Shown: positions 23,931-31,556 of the stretch, in pieces
Position numbering within the stretch: position 1 is the first letter of the stretch
How the letters are laid out: every line of letters starts with the position of its first letter
Origin: a virus
Length of the DNA stretch: 64,000 nt
Reading direction: 5' to 3' (one strand)
Virus record (IMG/VR): IMGVR_UViG_3300042344_000236
Span: 1-64,000 of that record
Translations under genes and position numbers: made by a program
Notes under the pieces: model-generated
What the model was told of the DNA's origin: nothing
The model's database searches: none
What the model saw: the letters and a program-made list of their open reading frames with translations, nothing else

Positions 23931-24171
23931 ATTTTTATTAATCGAGAAGATTGTAGAACAGAAGACTGCCAAGAGCGGTCTGATATTAAGTGGAGAGGAG
24001 TACCAGGACATGAGGTATCACTATGGAGTTGTTGTAGAGCCAGGAATAAACGTTGTTGGAATATCAATCGGTGATAAGATAATGTTCGATAAGGTTCACT
24101 CTTATGACGTTGTAATAGACAGCAACAGGTTTACTGTCCTTCAGGAGAAGGATGTTGTTTGCGTTCTTTAA
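23914..24171 (+). CDS. groS: Co-chaperonin GroES-like
   Basis: An 85-residue Cpn10-fold protein. A KFLLIEKI first strand is followed by a mobile loop carrying GLIL, the hydrophobic tripeptide that binds GroEL, then YGVVVEPG, IGDKIMF and a C-terminal FTVLQEKDVVCVL. The host version has about 95 residues. It starts 17 nt before the groEL stop, so the two are co-translated. Its 3' end overlaps the convergent minus-strand gene by 41 nt. Confidence 0.85.
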   Translation: MKVLNKFLLIEKIVEQKTAKSGLILSGEEYQDMRYHYGVVVEPGINVVGISIGDKIMFDKVHSYDVVIDSNRFTVLQEKDVVCVL

Positions 24172-24637
24172 AGTCAGCGTTAAACTTTCTTATAGCTTGG
24201 GCTAGCATCCTCTCTGAGTAAGAGCCGTTCGGTTTAAACACCTTGTTGCGTCTCGGAGTCTCAGGGAAGGGTTCTAGCCCAATTAGCTTTCTATACATAC
24301 TGGCTATCATTTTCTTTGATTGAAACGATAGTTCATACAGGTTGCTCTCTCCGTATTTTCTTTTTCTCCATATAACAATGAATCCTTCTCTCAATAGTCT
24401 ATCAAACTTATTTTTATCCCAGCTCATAAATGCTGAGTACTCTTTAAACCTTGATCTAGTGAATATCTTCTCTGAGTACAGAAATAGCAACATATCTATA
24501 TCGGCAGATGACTTAAGTCCATATTGAAACCTAGCCCACTTCCTAATTATACCCCAGTTCTTTAAAAAGTCGAACTTGGTGTCTCTTCCATAATATATTT
24601 TATCGACACGTTTTCTTCTTCTATTTATTATTTTCAT
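24131..24637 (-). CDS. Winged-helix-like protein, the only minus-strand gene in the rightward block
   Basis: A 168-residue basic protein. Residues 45-110 (DIDMLLFLYSEKIFTRSRFK...WDKNKFDRLLREGFIVIWRKRKY...LYELSFQSKKMI) have the helix-helix-wing pattern of MarR-type winged helices. Its start is divergent from the promoter at 24644 and its end overlaps groES by 41 nt tail to tail. A DNA-binding regulator, or a late gene switch, is plausible; similar wHTH proteins occur in phage genomes. Confidence 0.65.
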   Translation of the reverse strand: MKIINRRRKRVDKIYYGRDTKFDFLKNWGIIRKWARFQYGLKSSADIDMLLFLYSEKIFTRSRFKEYSAFMSWDKNKFDRLLREGFIVIWRKRKYGESNLYELSFQSKKMIASMYRKLIGLEPFPETPRRNKVFKPNGSYSERMLAQAIRKFNADFKERKQHPSPEGQ

Positions 24638-24643
24638 TTTTAT

Positions 24644-24651
24644 TATATTTG
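24644..24651 (+). promoter_or_regulatory. Promoter -7 box TATATTTG
   Basis: TAnnTTTG match 18 nt before the ATG at 24670, in a 32-bp divergent gap with the winged-helix gene on the other strand. Confidence 0.65.
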
Positions 24652-24669
24652 TATCGTAAAAACAAAGTT

Positions 24670-25239
24670 ATGAAAAATAGAACCACATCTCAAACTACAG
24701 GGCCAGATAAAAAGGCTAAAAGAGTAACATCTAATACAACTCCAGGTGTAAAAACTAATGGTACTAAACCAGCTAGTAATCAAACAATGGAGCCTGTATC
24801 AATATACAAAAAGAGGTCAAAAATAGTTCATTCATTTACTGAGCCTATTTCAGAATTAAGACGTACCGAGAAGATTATTCAAAAGCCATATATTCCAGTA
24901 GTAGATGCTATAGAAAGCGGAATGAAAGGCGCAATGATAGGCGGTATTCAAAAACGCATTGATGATAGAATGCAGAATGGCATTAATTATAATAATATAC
25001 CATTTAAGAATAATGCTATTGATGTTCTTAAAAGAAGAAAATACGATATTTCAAGCGAGTTTGATGGACAAGAAGTTCAAGGTACTCTGACCGAAAGACC
25101 TACTGTTGGTGGCGGAATGGTTGAGACAGAAAGATACAACATGCCTAGCGGAGGAAGTAGAATGGAGAGAACTAGATATAATCAAGAAGGTCAGCCTGTT
25201 AATAGAGTAATTAGAGATAAAAAAATAAATCCACGATAA
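24670..25239 (+). CDS. Basic hypothetical protein
   Basis: A 189-residue protein starting MKNRTTSQTTGPDKKAKRV, Lys/Arg/Thr-rich at the N-terminus with a more folded centre. The upstream in-frame non-ATG start lies inside the promoter region and is rejected. It is coupled by TAATG to the next gene. Function unknown; heads a run of six small basic proteins. Confidence 0.6.
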   Translation: MKNRTTSQTTGPDKKAKRVTSNTTPGVKTNGTKPASNQTMEPVSIYKKRSKIVHSFTEPISELRRTEKIIQKPYIPVVDAIESGMKGAMIGGIQKRIDDRMQNGINYNNIPFKNNAIDVLKRRKYDISSEFDGQEVQGTLTERPTVGGGMVETERYNMPSGGSRMERTRYNQEGQPVNRVIRDKKINPR

Positions 25240-25388
25240 TGAAAAAGATGGTGTCCGAAAAAAAGACTGGCGAAAAATATGCCAGCAAATCTGCCAAGAT
25301 GAAGCACGAAAAGTCTGAGTCTAAGAAAGAGATGATTAAGGAGTATGGCATGAAGGCCGCCATGAAAAAAATGGGCAAGAAAAAATGA
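25239..25388 (+). CDS. Lys-rich mini-protein
   Basis: A 49-residue ORF, MKKMVSEKKTGEKYASKSAK..., ending MKKMGKKK; 20 of its residues are Lys. It is bracketed by TAATG and ATGA overlaps. Short Lys-rich proteins are frequent in the virion regions of related phages. Probably DNA- or RNA-binding. Confidence 0.6.
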   Translation: MKKMVSEKKTGEKYASKSAKMKHEKSESKKEMIKEYGMKAAMKKMGKKK

Positions 25389-25687
25389 AAGACCCAAGGC
25401 TAGAAAGAGCTGGTGTTGAAGGTTTTAATAAACCTAAAAGAACTCCAAGTCACCCAACAAAGAGCCACATTGTTGTAGCGAAGCAGGGTGATGAGGTGAG
25501 AACCATTAGATTTGGACAGCAGGGAGTTAAGACCAATCAGACTGCTGGTCAGCGTGAGGCATTTAAGAGCCGTCACGCAAAGAACATTGCAAAAGGCAAG
25601 ATGAGTGCTGCATACTGGGCAGACAAGGTAAAGTGGTCACCAAGTAAGACTGCATCTCCAAGCAAGAAATGGGTTAAAGGTTCGTAA
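25385..25687 (+). CDS. Conserved basic phage protein (FGQQGVKTNQ type)
   Basis: A 100-residue protein with the strongly conserved string RTIRFGQQGVKTNQTAG, then REAFKSRHAKNIAKGKMSAAYWADKVKWSP. I recall this in many tailed-phage structural clusters; function not established. Starts in an ATGA overlap. Confidence 0.8.
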   Translation: MKDPRLERAGVEGFNKPKRTPSHPTKSHIVVAKQGDEVRTIRFGQQGVKTNQTAGQREAFKSRHAKNIAKGKMSAAYWADKVKWSPSKTASPSKKWVKGS

Positions 25688-25688
25688 G

Positions 25689-26078
25689 ATGTCTGTAGCT
25701 AAAAAGAAAAATCCAGAGTTATGGAGTCGCATTGTTTCTAGCGTTAAGTCTGGGAGCAAGGGTGGTGACCCAGGTCAGTGGTCTGCAAGAAAGGCACAGA
25801 TAGCTGTATATAAGTATAAAGAGGCAGGGGGTAAATATGCAGGAAAGAAGTCCGAGTCAAACAGCTTATCTAAGTGGACAAAGCAAGAGTGGACAACAAA
25901 GAGTGGCAAGCCAAGCAAAGAAACTGGTGAGCGTTATCTACCAAAGAAGGCAATTGAGTCATTAAGTTCATCTGAGTATGCTGCTACAACAAGAGCTAAA
26001 AGACAGGGAGGAGGAACTGGTAGCGTTGTAAAGCAACCAAAAAGAATAGCTGAAAAAACTGCAAAGTACAGAAAATGA
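25689..26078 (+). CDS. DUF5872-like basic protein
   Basis: A 129-residue Lys-rich protein. An N-terminal helical half (KNPELWSRIVSSVKSGSKGG) is followed by SKWTKQEWTTKSGKPSKETG, RYLPKKAIESLSSSEYAATT and a Lys-rich tail with QPKRIAEKTAKYRK. The KW-K--W-TKSGK...RYLP--A---L---EYAATT pattern is that of DUF5872, which as I recall is also found outside phages, including in large eukaryotic DNA viruses. No biochemical role known to me. Confidence 0.75.
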   Translation: MSVAKKKNPELWSRIVSSVKSGSKGGDPGQWSARKAQIAVYKYKEAGGKYAGKKSESNSLSKWTKQEWTTKSGKPSKETGERYLPKKAIESLSSSEYAATTRAKRQGGGTGSVVKQPKRIAEKTAKYRK

Positions 26079-26323
26079 TTATAATTAAAAAGCACTACGG
26101 ATTCGGAGACACCGTTCATGCTATAACCAAGGCAACTGGAATAGAGAAGGTTGTAAAGGCAGTAGCTGGAGAAGACTGCGGATGCAGCGAAAGAAAAGAA
26201 AAACTAAACAACCCAAACCTATTAATTAATAAGATATTCTATGGGACAGAGCAAGACATCCAAGTACTACGCAAGCAACCCGAAAGCAGCGGAGAAGAGG
26301 AGAGAGTATCAGAGGGAGCTTAA
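26075..26323 (+). CDS. Small conserved phage protein (GDT..ITKATGI..AGEDCGC type)
   Basis: An 82-residue ORF. The first 50 residues (GDTVHAITKATGIEKVVKAV, then GEDCGCSERKEKLN) match a small phage family I recall, with paired Cys in DCGC. The last 28 residues overlap the next gene by 83 nt in another frame and are compositionally odd, so they may be a run-on extension. Confidence 0.7.
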   Translation: MIIIKKHYGFGDTVHAITKATGIEKVVKAVAGEDCGCSERKEKLNNPNLLINKIFYGTEQDIQVLRKQPESSGEEERVSEGA

Positions 26324-26501
26324 TAAAAGCGAGTCTGAAAAGAACTACAGAGCAGAGCACACTAAAGAGAGGAGAAAGAGGGGTATTGACGGAAAAGGTG
26401 GTGCTGATGTTAGTATGAAAAAAAATGGTAAATTTGTACTTGAGTCTCCAACTAGGAATAGAGCTAGGAACGGAGCAAACGGAAAGAGTACTAAGAAATA
26501 A
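26241..26501 (+). CDS. Conserved basic phage protein
   Basis: An 86-residue protein, MGQSKTSKYYASNPKAAEKR..., with AEHTKERRKRGIDGKGGADV and FVLESPTRNRARNGANGKST. This pattern recurs next to structural genes in related phages. Basic and probably nucleic-acid binding. Starts 83 nt inside the preceding ORF. Confidence 0.75.
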   Translation: MGQSKTSKYYASNPKAAEKRREYQRELNKSESEKNYRAEHTKERRKRGIDGKGGADVSMKKNGKFVLESPTRNRARNGANGKSTKK

Positions 26502-26522
26502 TAACTTTATAAAAAGAAAGAC

Positions 26523-27152
26523 ATGCCAGTAAATATACCAGCAGGAACAAAGTTTGAGGCCATTAAGCCTACAACTAATGTGAACAGACGATCAGCGTTA
26601 GTTAACTCTAACGATCCAACATTTACCATTGAGGACTTTGCTCAGACTGTGTCTGCAGGGTTAACATTTCCAATTACATTAAACTACATTCCAATGGCAG
26701 ATGCTCTTGGTGGTCTTGTTGATTCAAACTTGTATCAAAATGATTTCGGTTATGGTACTGGCTTATTTGGAGATTTTATTGGGGGCATAGGTCTTAGTTC
26801 TTCAGGTACTAATTTAATTTCTGCAATTATTGATTCTATTAGTGGATATAGCTCTATATATATAGGGGATGTATTTGGTGCTTTAGGTCCTTCTTTTGGT
26901 ATTTCTATACAGTCAGTTCCAATCGGCTCAAGTTTAAATTTAAACACAAAAGGTGTTAATGTTTTTTCTTGTTTCGTTGATTCTGGAGCATACGATTTTG
27001 GTGGAATTTATACTAGATTCGGAATCGTCAATGGTGATACGCCTTCACCATCTTTATTTGTTAGTAATGACTTGGTAACTAACATTGGAGGCATTGAATA
27101 CATCAAGGTTATTTATAACGGAACTCCATATAAAATTCAATTAATACCTTAA
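26523..27152 (+). CDS. Probable virion/decoration protein
   Basis: A 209-residue Gly/Ser/Asn/Ile-rich protein, MPVNIPAGTKFEAIKPTTNV..., beta-rich and low in charge, typical of a phage surface or fibre protein. It precedes a set of small head/tail proteins. A weak TAACTTTA box lies just upstream (26512-26519). Confidence 0.6.
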   Translation: MPVNIPAGTKFEAIKPTTNVNRRSALVNSNDPTFTIEDFAQTVSAGLTFPITLNYIPMADALGGLVDSNLYQNDFGYGTGLFGDFIGGIGLSSSGTNLISAIIDSISGYSSIYIGDVFGALGPSFGISIQSVPIGSSLNLNTKGVNVFSCFVDSGAYDFGGIYTRFGIVNGDTPSPSLFVSNDLVTNIGGIEYIKVIYNGTPYKIQLIP

Positions 27153-27154
27153 TA

Positions 27155-27280
27155 ATGGATAAAGAAAAAGCATTAATGATAATTGAAAGAGCTTTAGATG
27201 AAGCTACAAAAAAAGGTGTGTATAGCCTTTCTGATGTTGCGGCTATTTTAAACGCTCTTAACACTATAAAAAACGATTAA
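27155..27280 (+). CDS. Small helical protein
   Basis: A 41-residue ORF (MDKEKALMIIERALDEATKK...), amphipathic helical, filling the gap between two structural genes (2-nt spacing on both sides). Function unknown. Confidence 0.6.
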   Translation: MDKEKALMIIERALDEATKKGVYSLSDVAAILNALNTIKND

Positions 27281-27282
27281 AG

Positions 27283-27543
27283 ATGGCATATCAAAAATTA
27301 CAACAAAGTAGAGCTGCTGCTGTAACTCTTAGCGACACTGACAACATACCATACGTTGGATACCCAACAGAGACTTGGCCATGTGTACTTTACTCTGGTT
27401 CTGGTGGTATTATTAGAGTTTTAACTGCTGGTGGTGATGACGTTACATTTAACGCTGTTCCTGCTGGAGTTGTTCTACCTATCCAAGTTATCAGAGTATT
27501 TGCATCTACAACGTCTGCAACTGGTATCGTAGCTCTTTGGTAG
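27283..27543 (+). CDS. Small structural protein (MAYQKLQ type)
   Basis: An 86-residue beta-rich protein starting MAYQKLQQSRAAAVTLSDTD. The MAYQKLQ-SRA-V--SD opening is common to small structural proteins of marine podoviruses and myoviruses, in which these subunits decorate head or tail. Here it lies two genes before a tail fibre. Confidence 0.75.
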   Translation: MAYQKLQQSRAAAVTLSDTDNIPYVGYPTETWPCVLYSGSGGIIRVLTAGGDDVTFNAVPAGVVLPIQVIRVFASTTSATGIVALW

Positions 27544-27544
27544 T

Positions 27545-27874
27545 ATGGCTCTTATTAGCAACGAAGGAACGGTTGGCTTAACTAGCACAATACTATACGA
27601 GTGTAGGTCTCAAAATGTTTGTGCTATAAATTATATAAGATTCTCAAACTCCGTAACTAATTATGATGTTCTTGTACAGAAGTATGTAGCTTCAACTGCA
27701 TCTACTGTAGATATATATTCATTATCATTAAATCATGGTGACACTATTACTGATGATATGGTTTATATACTATATGCTGGTGACCAGATACTAGCCACAT
27801 CAACTGACGCTAATACAACGTTTATAATAAGCGGAGAGGAAGGTCCAAACTTATCTTTCTTACGATGCAAGTAA
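27545..27874 (+). CDS. Small structural protein
   Basis: A 109-residue beta-rich protein (MALISNEGTVGLTSTILYEC...), probably a virion component. It ends 10 nt inside the tail-fibre gene. Confidence 0.6.
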   Translation: MALISNEGTVGLTSTILYECRSQNVCAINYIRFSNSVTNYDVLVQKYVASTASTVDIYSLSLNHGDTITDDMVYILYAGDQILATSTDANTTFIISGEEGPNLSFLRCK

Positions 27875-29283
27875 CTGATGGAAATGGTAATATATTTGGG
27901 CCTCATGGACTACAGGTAAACGGATCTGATGGTAAGCCAAAAGTAATAACTGGTGGTGGTGGAGGCTTTCCAAAAGGAACTGCAAGTGGGGTAAACACAT
28001 ATACAACTACAATATCAGGCGTAACATCTTACAACGATGGTGACGCATATCTAATTAGATTTACTACTGGAAACACAACTGGAGCCACTTTAGACATAAA
28101 TGGCCTAGGTGCGGTTCCACTTTACAGGAACAATGACGGACCAATAATAGGAGGTGATATTGAGGACGGGTCTGAAATGTTGTGTGTATATAATTCAACA
28201 CTATCTGCATTTCAGTTGATAGGAACATCTCCAAACACATTAATAGCATATGTAACTAATGCTGATTCTGTAACAATAACAAAAGGTCAGCCAGTATACG
28301 CATTTGGAGGCCAGGGAGACAGAATAACGGTAAAACTAGCATACAACACTACTGATGCTACATCAGCACAAACGGTAGGTATAGTGTTGTCTGCATCAAT
28401 TGGAGTTAATCAGAAGGGATTTATTATTATTTATGGCCAAATAGATGGACTTAGTATTTTTCCTACTTCTACATGGTCAGATGGTGACCCTGTATACTTA
28501 GGTCCAACGGCAGGGTCAATAACTAACGTAAAACCATCAGCACCTAATCACTTGGTGTATCTTGGTTATGTAACAACAGCAAACAATGGTAGTGCTGGAA
28601 GGATGTATGTTAGGGTTCAGAACGGTTATGAGCTTGAAGAGTTACATGACGTACAAATATCTGGACTTGCTGATAATGACATAATACAATATGATTTATC
28701 TACAGATCTTTGGCAGAATAAATCATTGTCAAACGCTGGAATACAGCCTACATTAGTTAGTGCAACAAATATTAAAACCATAAATGGCAATTCATTAGTA
28801 GGGTCGGGTGATTTGAGTATTATGCCTAAGTATCTAGGCCATTCAGCATCCACAGGATCATTGAGCGTTTCTACAGCCGTTACTATATCAAAAGCATTAA
28901 GAATACCAGCTAACACACTAACCAGCGACACATTGCTTGAGATACAGTGGAGACTTGTTAGAATAGTTGGTAATACTGGACAAATGTATACTAGATTGTA
29001 TATAAATACAAGCAACAGCATGACTGGTGCTACATTAATATCGGGTATAGCCACAATAAATGGAGGGAGTACTCAATATTCAATAAAATGCGATAAAACA
29101 ATAACGTGTAGAAACAATGGATTTGCATGGATGAATTCAAATTCCAATGAATTTACAGGCGTAGCTTTAAATGGATATAATCTTAATAAAGCAGTAGATC
29201 AATACTTATTGTTCACTGTTCAGTCGGCTACTAATGGTGAAACGTGTTTAGTAGACTTTTTCAGAGTGTTGCAATATGCTTAA
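27865..29283 (+). CDS. Tail fibre / receptor-binding-like protein
   Basis: A 472-residue protein, low in charge, rich in Gly/Thr/Asn. The N-terminal 110 residues carry TTGNTTGATLDINGLGAVPL, a repeat type found in tail fibres, followed by beta-rich repeats and a C-terminal domain (from about 325) starting after NGNSLVGSGDLSIMPKY, a common phage fibre hinge. Likely recognises the host surface. It overlaps the previous gene by 10 nt. Confidence 0.7.
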   Translation: MQVTDGNGNIFGPHGLQVNGSDGKPKVITGGGGGFPKGTASGVNTYTTTISGVTSYNDGDAYLIRFTTGNTTGATLDINGLGAVPLYRNNDGPIIGGDIEDGSEMLCVYNSTLSAFQLIGTSPNTLIAYVTNADSVTITKGQPVYAFGGQGDRITVKLAYNTTDATSAQTVGIVLSASIGVNQKGFIIIYGQIDGLSIFPTSTWSDGDPVYLGPTAGSITNVKPSAPNHLVYLGYVTTANNGSAGRMYVRVQNGYELEELHDVQISGLADNDIIQYDLSTDLWQNKSLSNAGIQPTLVSATNIKTINGNSLVGSGDLSIMPKYLGHSASTGSLSVSTAVTISKALRIPANTLTSDTLLEIQWRLVRIVGNTGQMYTRLYINTSNSMTGATLISGIATINGGSTQYSIKCDKTITCRNNGFAWMNSNSNEFTGVALNGYNLNKAVDQYLLFTVQSATNGETCLVDFFRVLQYA

Positions 29284-29305
29284 TTTTCATATAAATTAAA
29301 ATAAT

Positions 29306-29313
29306 TACCTTTG
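29306..29313 (+). promoter_or_regulatory. Promoter -7 box TACCTTTG, leaderless
   Basis: TAnnTTTG match with only 5 nt to the ATG at 29319, so the transcript of the lysis cassette is predicted to start at or next to the start codon. Confidence 0.7.
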
Positions 29314-29318
29314 TAGGT

Positions 29319-29810
29319 ATGAAGTATGTATCTGCATTCCTTTTATTATTAAGCTTTTACTCGTGTTCAATAGAGAAAAAACTAGCAAAGTATTGCCCTC
29401 TATGTCCTACAAAAGATAGCACAGTTACAGTTATCGCATATCGAGATACGACTATAAAAGTTCCTGGTGAAACTGTTTTTATAGAAGACACATTATTTTG
29501 TGATTCTCTAGGAAATGTATATGCATCAAGATTAGCTGAGAAAGATGGTACTATACTTAAGTTGCAATCAAGAGTCGTTGACAATAAGTACAAGGTTATA
29601 GCTAAAACTGACACTATATATAAAGTAGTTAAGGGAAACACTATATACAAAACTCAAACCAAAACTATAACAAAAACACTAAAGCCAGAAAAGATAAAGT
29701 ACGTTCCGTCATTTATTAATTTTTTAGCTTGGTTTGGAGGAATATTTTTAATCATAATTTTAATTTATATAACGTACAGAATTATTAAGTCACAACTATT
29801 AAAATTATGA
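29319..29810 (+). CDS. Unimolecular spanin (u-spanin)
   Basis: A 163-residue protein with a lipoprotein signal (MKYVSAFLLLLSFYSC, lipidated Cys16) and a C-terminal transmembrane segment (about 131-153, LAWFGGIFLIIILIYITY). The periplasmic part (20-125) is beta-strand-rich. A protein anchored in the outer membrane by lipid and in the inner membrane by its C-terminus is the definition of a u-spanin, which fuses the two membranes in the last step of lysis (model: phage T1 gp11). The holin and cell-wall enzyme follow directly. Sequence family not recognised; the topology is what supports the call. Confidence 0.75.
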   Translation: MKYVSAFLLLLSFYSCSIEKKLAKYCPLCPTKDSTVTVIAYRDTTIKVPGETVFIEDTLFCDSLGNVYASRLAEKDGTILKLQSRVVDNKYKVIAKTDTIYKVVKGNTIYKTQTKTITKTLKPEKIKYVPSFINFLAWFGGIFLIIILIYITYRIIKSQLLKL

Positions 29811-30235
29811 AAACAAAGCTATCTCTTTTTTTGATGTCTTTAATGTCCATTATATCCCCAGTTAAACCATTAGTTTCTATTGCAGTAGCATTTATTATTC
29901 TTGATTTATTTTTCGGTATATGGAGAAGCGTAAAACTTTATGGATGGAAAAGTTATAGATCTTATAAACTAACCCACACAGTGTCAAAGAGCCTTCTTTA
30001 TGCAGGGGCTATATTTGCTATTTTCTTTTTAGAGACATATGTGTTAGCAGATATACTAGGACTTTTTATAAGTGTTGACTTGATACTAACAAAAGCATTT
30101 ACATTCTTTTGTGTTTTTATTGAGATTAAAAGCATTAATGAAAGCTTTGAGGATGTAACTGGTAAAAATGTCTTGAAGTTATTTAAAGATTTTTTAACTA
30201 GAACAAAAAACGATTTAAACGAATTTAAAAACTAA
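29807..30235 (+). CDS. Holin
   Basis: A 142-residue membrane protein with hydrophobic stretches at about 18-40, 60-80 and 88-110 and a charged C-terminal tail (KDFLTRTKNDLNEFKN). It resembles the phage holin family with conserved LDLFFGIW near the first segment. It overlaps the spanin by ATGA and is followed after 2 nt by the cell-wall enzyme. Confidence 0.75.
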   Translation: MKTKLSLFLMSLMSIISPVKPLVSIAVAFIILDLFFGIWRSVKLYGWKSYRSYKLTHTVSKSLLYAGAIFAIFFLETYVLADILGLFISVDLILTKAFTFFCVFIEIKSINESFEDVTGKNVLKLFKDFLTRTKNDLNEFKN

Positions 30236-30237
30236 TT

Positions 30238-30831
30238 ATGTATACTAGAGAAAAAATAGAAAGCATTGTAAAATCAAAAGGATATAAGTGGTTTGAAGAC
30301 AATGCTAATAAGTCATATGATGTTAACATCGTTGGAGTTCGCAACAACGCCCCCAGTGTGGCTGACAAAGTTACCAACGTTTTTGATGACTACATAACAA
30401 TATCTTTTAAAGATGCGTCTGGTAATTGGCAGTTCTATTGTTGGAACGCAACCACGGACCCTGGCAAAAAGGGTGTTCAACAATTTCACAACAAGAAGGG
30501 TGTAGCTAGATTAGTGCCAGGGCAATATAGAGCTACATGGTGCATCGATAAACATCAGGGCAAATATGATGCACTATGCCAGAGGCTAGGAGAGGTTACT
30601 GTATGGAGGGATGGCAATAAGGATCTAAAATTCGATGAGGTTAAAACCGACAGGGGTATCTTTGGGATAAATATCCACAAGGCAGGAATAGATAGCACAT
30701 GGGTAGAGAACTGGAGCGAAGGATGTCAAGTTTTCAAGAGAGTAAAAGATTTCAATGAATTTATGTCAATATGTAAAAAGGCCGCTAAGATTCATGGAAA
30801 CAAGTTCTCTTATACTCTACTTGAGTTATGA
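30238..30831 (+). CDS. L,D-transpeptidase-like lysis enzyme
   Basis: A 197-residue soluble protein. GIFGINIHKAG (H147) and WSEGCQVF (S160, C163) form the H-x(n)-SxGC signature of the YkuD/L,D-transpeptidase fold, with catalytic Cys163. Its place after a holin and spanin suggests a cell-wall cleaving endolysin rather than a cross-linker. No signal peptide, so export depends on the holin. The family is known in phages of Bacteroidota as an uncharacterised peptidase type. Confidence 0.75.
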   Translation: MYTREKIESIVKSKGYKWFEDNANKSYDVNIVGVRNNAPSVADKVTNVFDDYITISFKDASGNWQFYCWNATTDPGKKGVQQFHNKKGVARLVPGQYRATWCIDKHQGKYDALCQRLGEVTVWRDGNKDLKFDEVKTDRGIFGINIHKAGIDSTWVENWSEGCQVFKRVKDFNEFMSICKKAAKIHGNKFSYTLLEL

Positions 30832-30980
30832 AGTTTAAAAGTCATTGGCTAAAGGAAATATGGGGATTCTTTAGCATTAGGCTTATAGTAGGACCATTAC
30901 GTGTATTTTGCATTGACATAGATGTGTACAGAAATTTTTATTCAATTACTTTTCTTAACTTTACAATTCGAAACAGATGA
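30828..30980 (+). CDS. Small hypothetical protein
   Basis: A 50-residue ORF (MKFKSHWLKEIWGFFSIRLI...), hydrophobic, bracketed by ATGA overlaps on both sides. Could be a membrane-associated lysis accessory. Confidence 0.6.
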   Translation: MKFKSHWLKEIWGFFSIRLIVGPLRVFCIDIDVYRNFYSITFLNFTIRNR

Positions 30981-31114
30981 GCAAGAAATCATTAGAAGTT
31001 AAAACATTCGAGAAGAGATACGTCTCTAGACCAGGTGTTCATGCTAAGACTAAAACATCAGGTCTAAAGGCATCTAAAAACTATAAGAAAAAATATAAAG
31101 GACAAGGACGATGA
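30977..31114 (+). CDS. Conserved basic mini-protein (RPGVHAKTKTS type)
   Basis: A 45-residue Lys-rich ORF with RPGVHAKTKTSGLKASKNYK and KKYKGQGR. Very short proteins ending in this string occur in many tailed-phage structural regions, which strongly supports it; function unknown. Coupled by ATGA on both sides. Confidence 0.75.
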   Translation: MSKKSLEVKTFEKRYVSRPGVHAKTKTSGLKASKNYKKKYKGQGR

Positions 31115-31515
31115 AAACAGGAAACTACCAAGCACAATCACCAAGCGTAAATGACTTATTGTTTGGTACTCAAAACTCAACAGGAGACACTGTTAACTTT
31201 AAAGTGCAGGATGTACTTAACTTAACTCAGGCTCCATCTGTTGTTACTACAAACACCTTGACAACTGCTACAATATCAAACATTAATACATACTTTACTG
31301 GTATTTCTGGAGCTAGTTTTGCAATTACTCTTCCTACTGCCAGTGCAAACATTGATGGTTTAAAGTATGTTATTATGTCTACAAATAACAGACCTACTAC
31401 TACATGGGTAACTCCTGGAGCAAATATCGTAGGAGCTCCAGCTGGTTTATCTGCTAATACTCCAATATGTTTTCAGTATAACAATGCTAATACTACTTGG
31501 TATATCTCTATGTAA
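31111..31515 (+). CDS. Probable virion protein
   Basis: A 134-residue beta-rich protein (MKTGNYQAQSPSVNDLLFGT...), low charge, ending NNANTTWYISM. Typical of small fibre or decoration proteins. It lies upstream of the terminase unit. Confidence 0.6.
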   Translation: MKTGNYQAQSPSVNDLLFGTQNSTGDTVNFKVQDVLNLTQAPSVVTTNTLTTATISNINTYFTGISGASFAITLPTASANIDGLKYVIMSTNNRPTTTWVTPGANIVGAPAGLSANTPICFQYNNANTTWYISM

Positions 31516-31526
31516 CGAATTTTCTT

Positions 31527-31534
31527 TATCTTTG
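31527..31534 (+). promoter_or_regulatory. Promoter -7 box TATCTTTG
   Basis: TAnnTTTG match followed by TAACAA, 22 nt before the ATG at 31557. Probably drives the terminase/portal genes. Confidence 0.7.
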
Positions 31535-31556
31535 TAACAAATAAAAATTAAATAAA

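Noticed and set aside
23696-24067. 123-codon minus-strand ORF opposite groEL/groES
   Set aside because: Antisense shadow of two well supported chaperonin genes.
28626-29054. 142-codon minus-strand ORF opposite the tail fibre
   Set aside because: Shadow ORF in a low-charge gene; no homology pattern seen.
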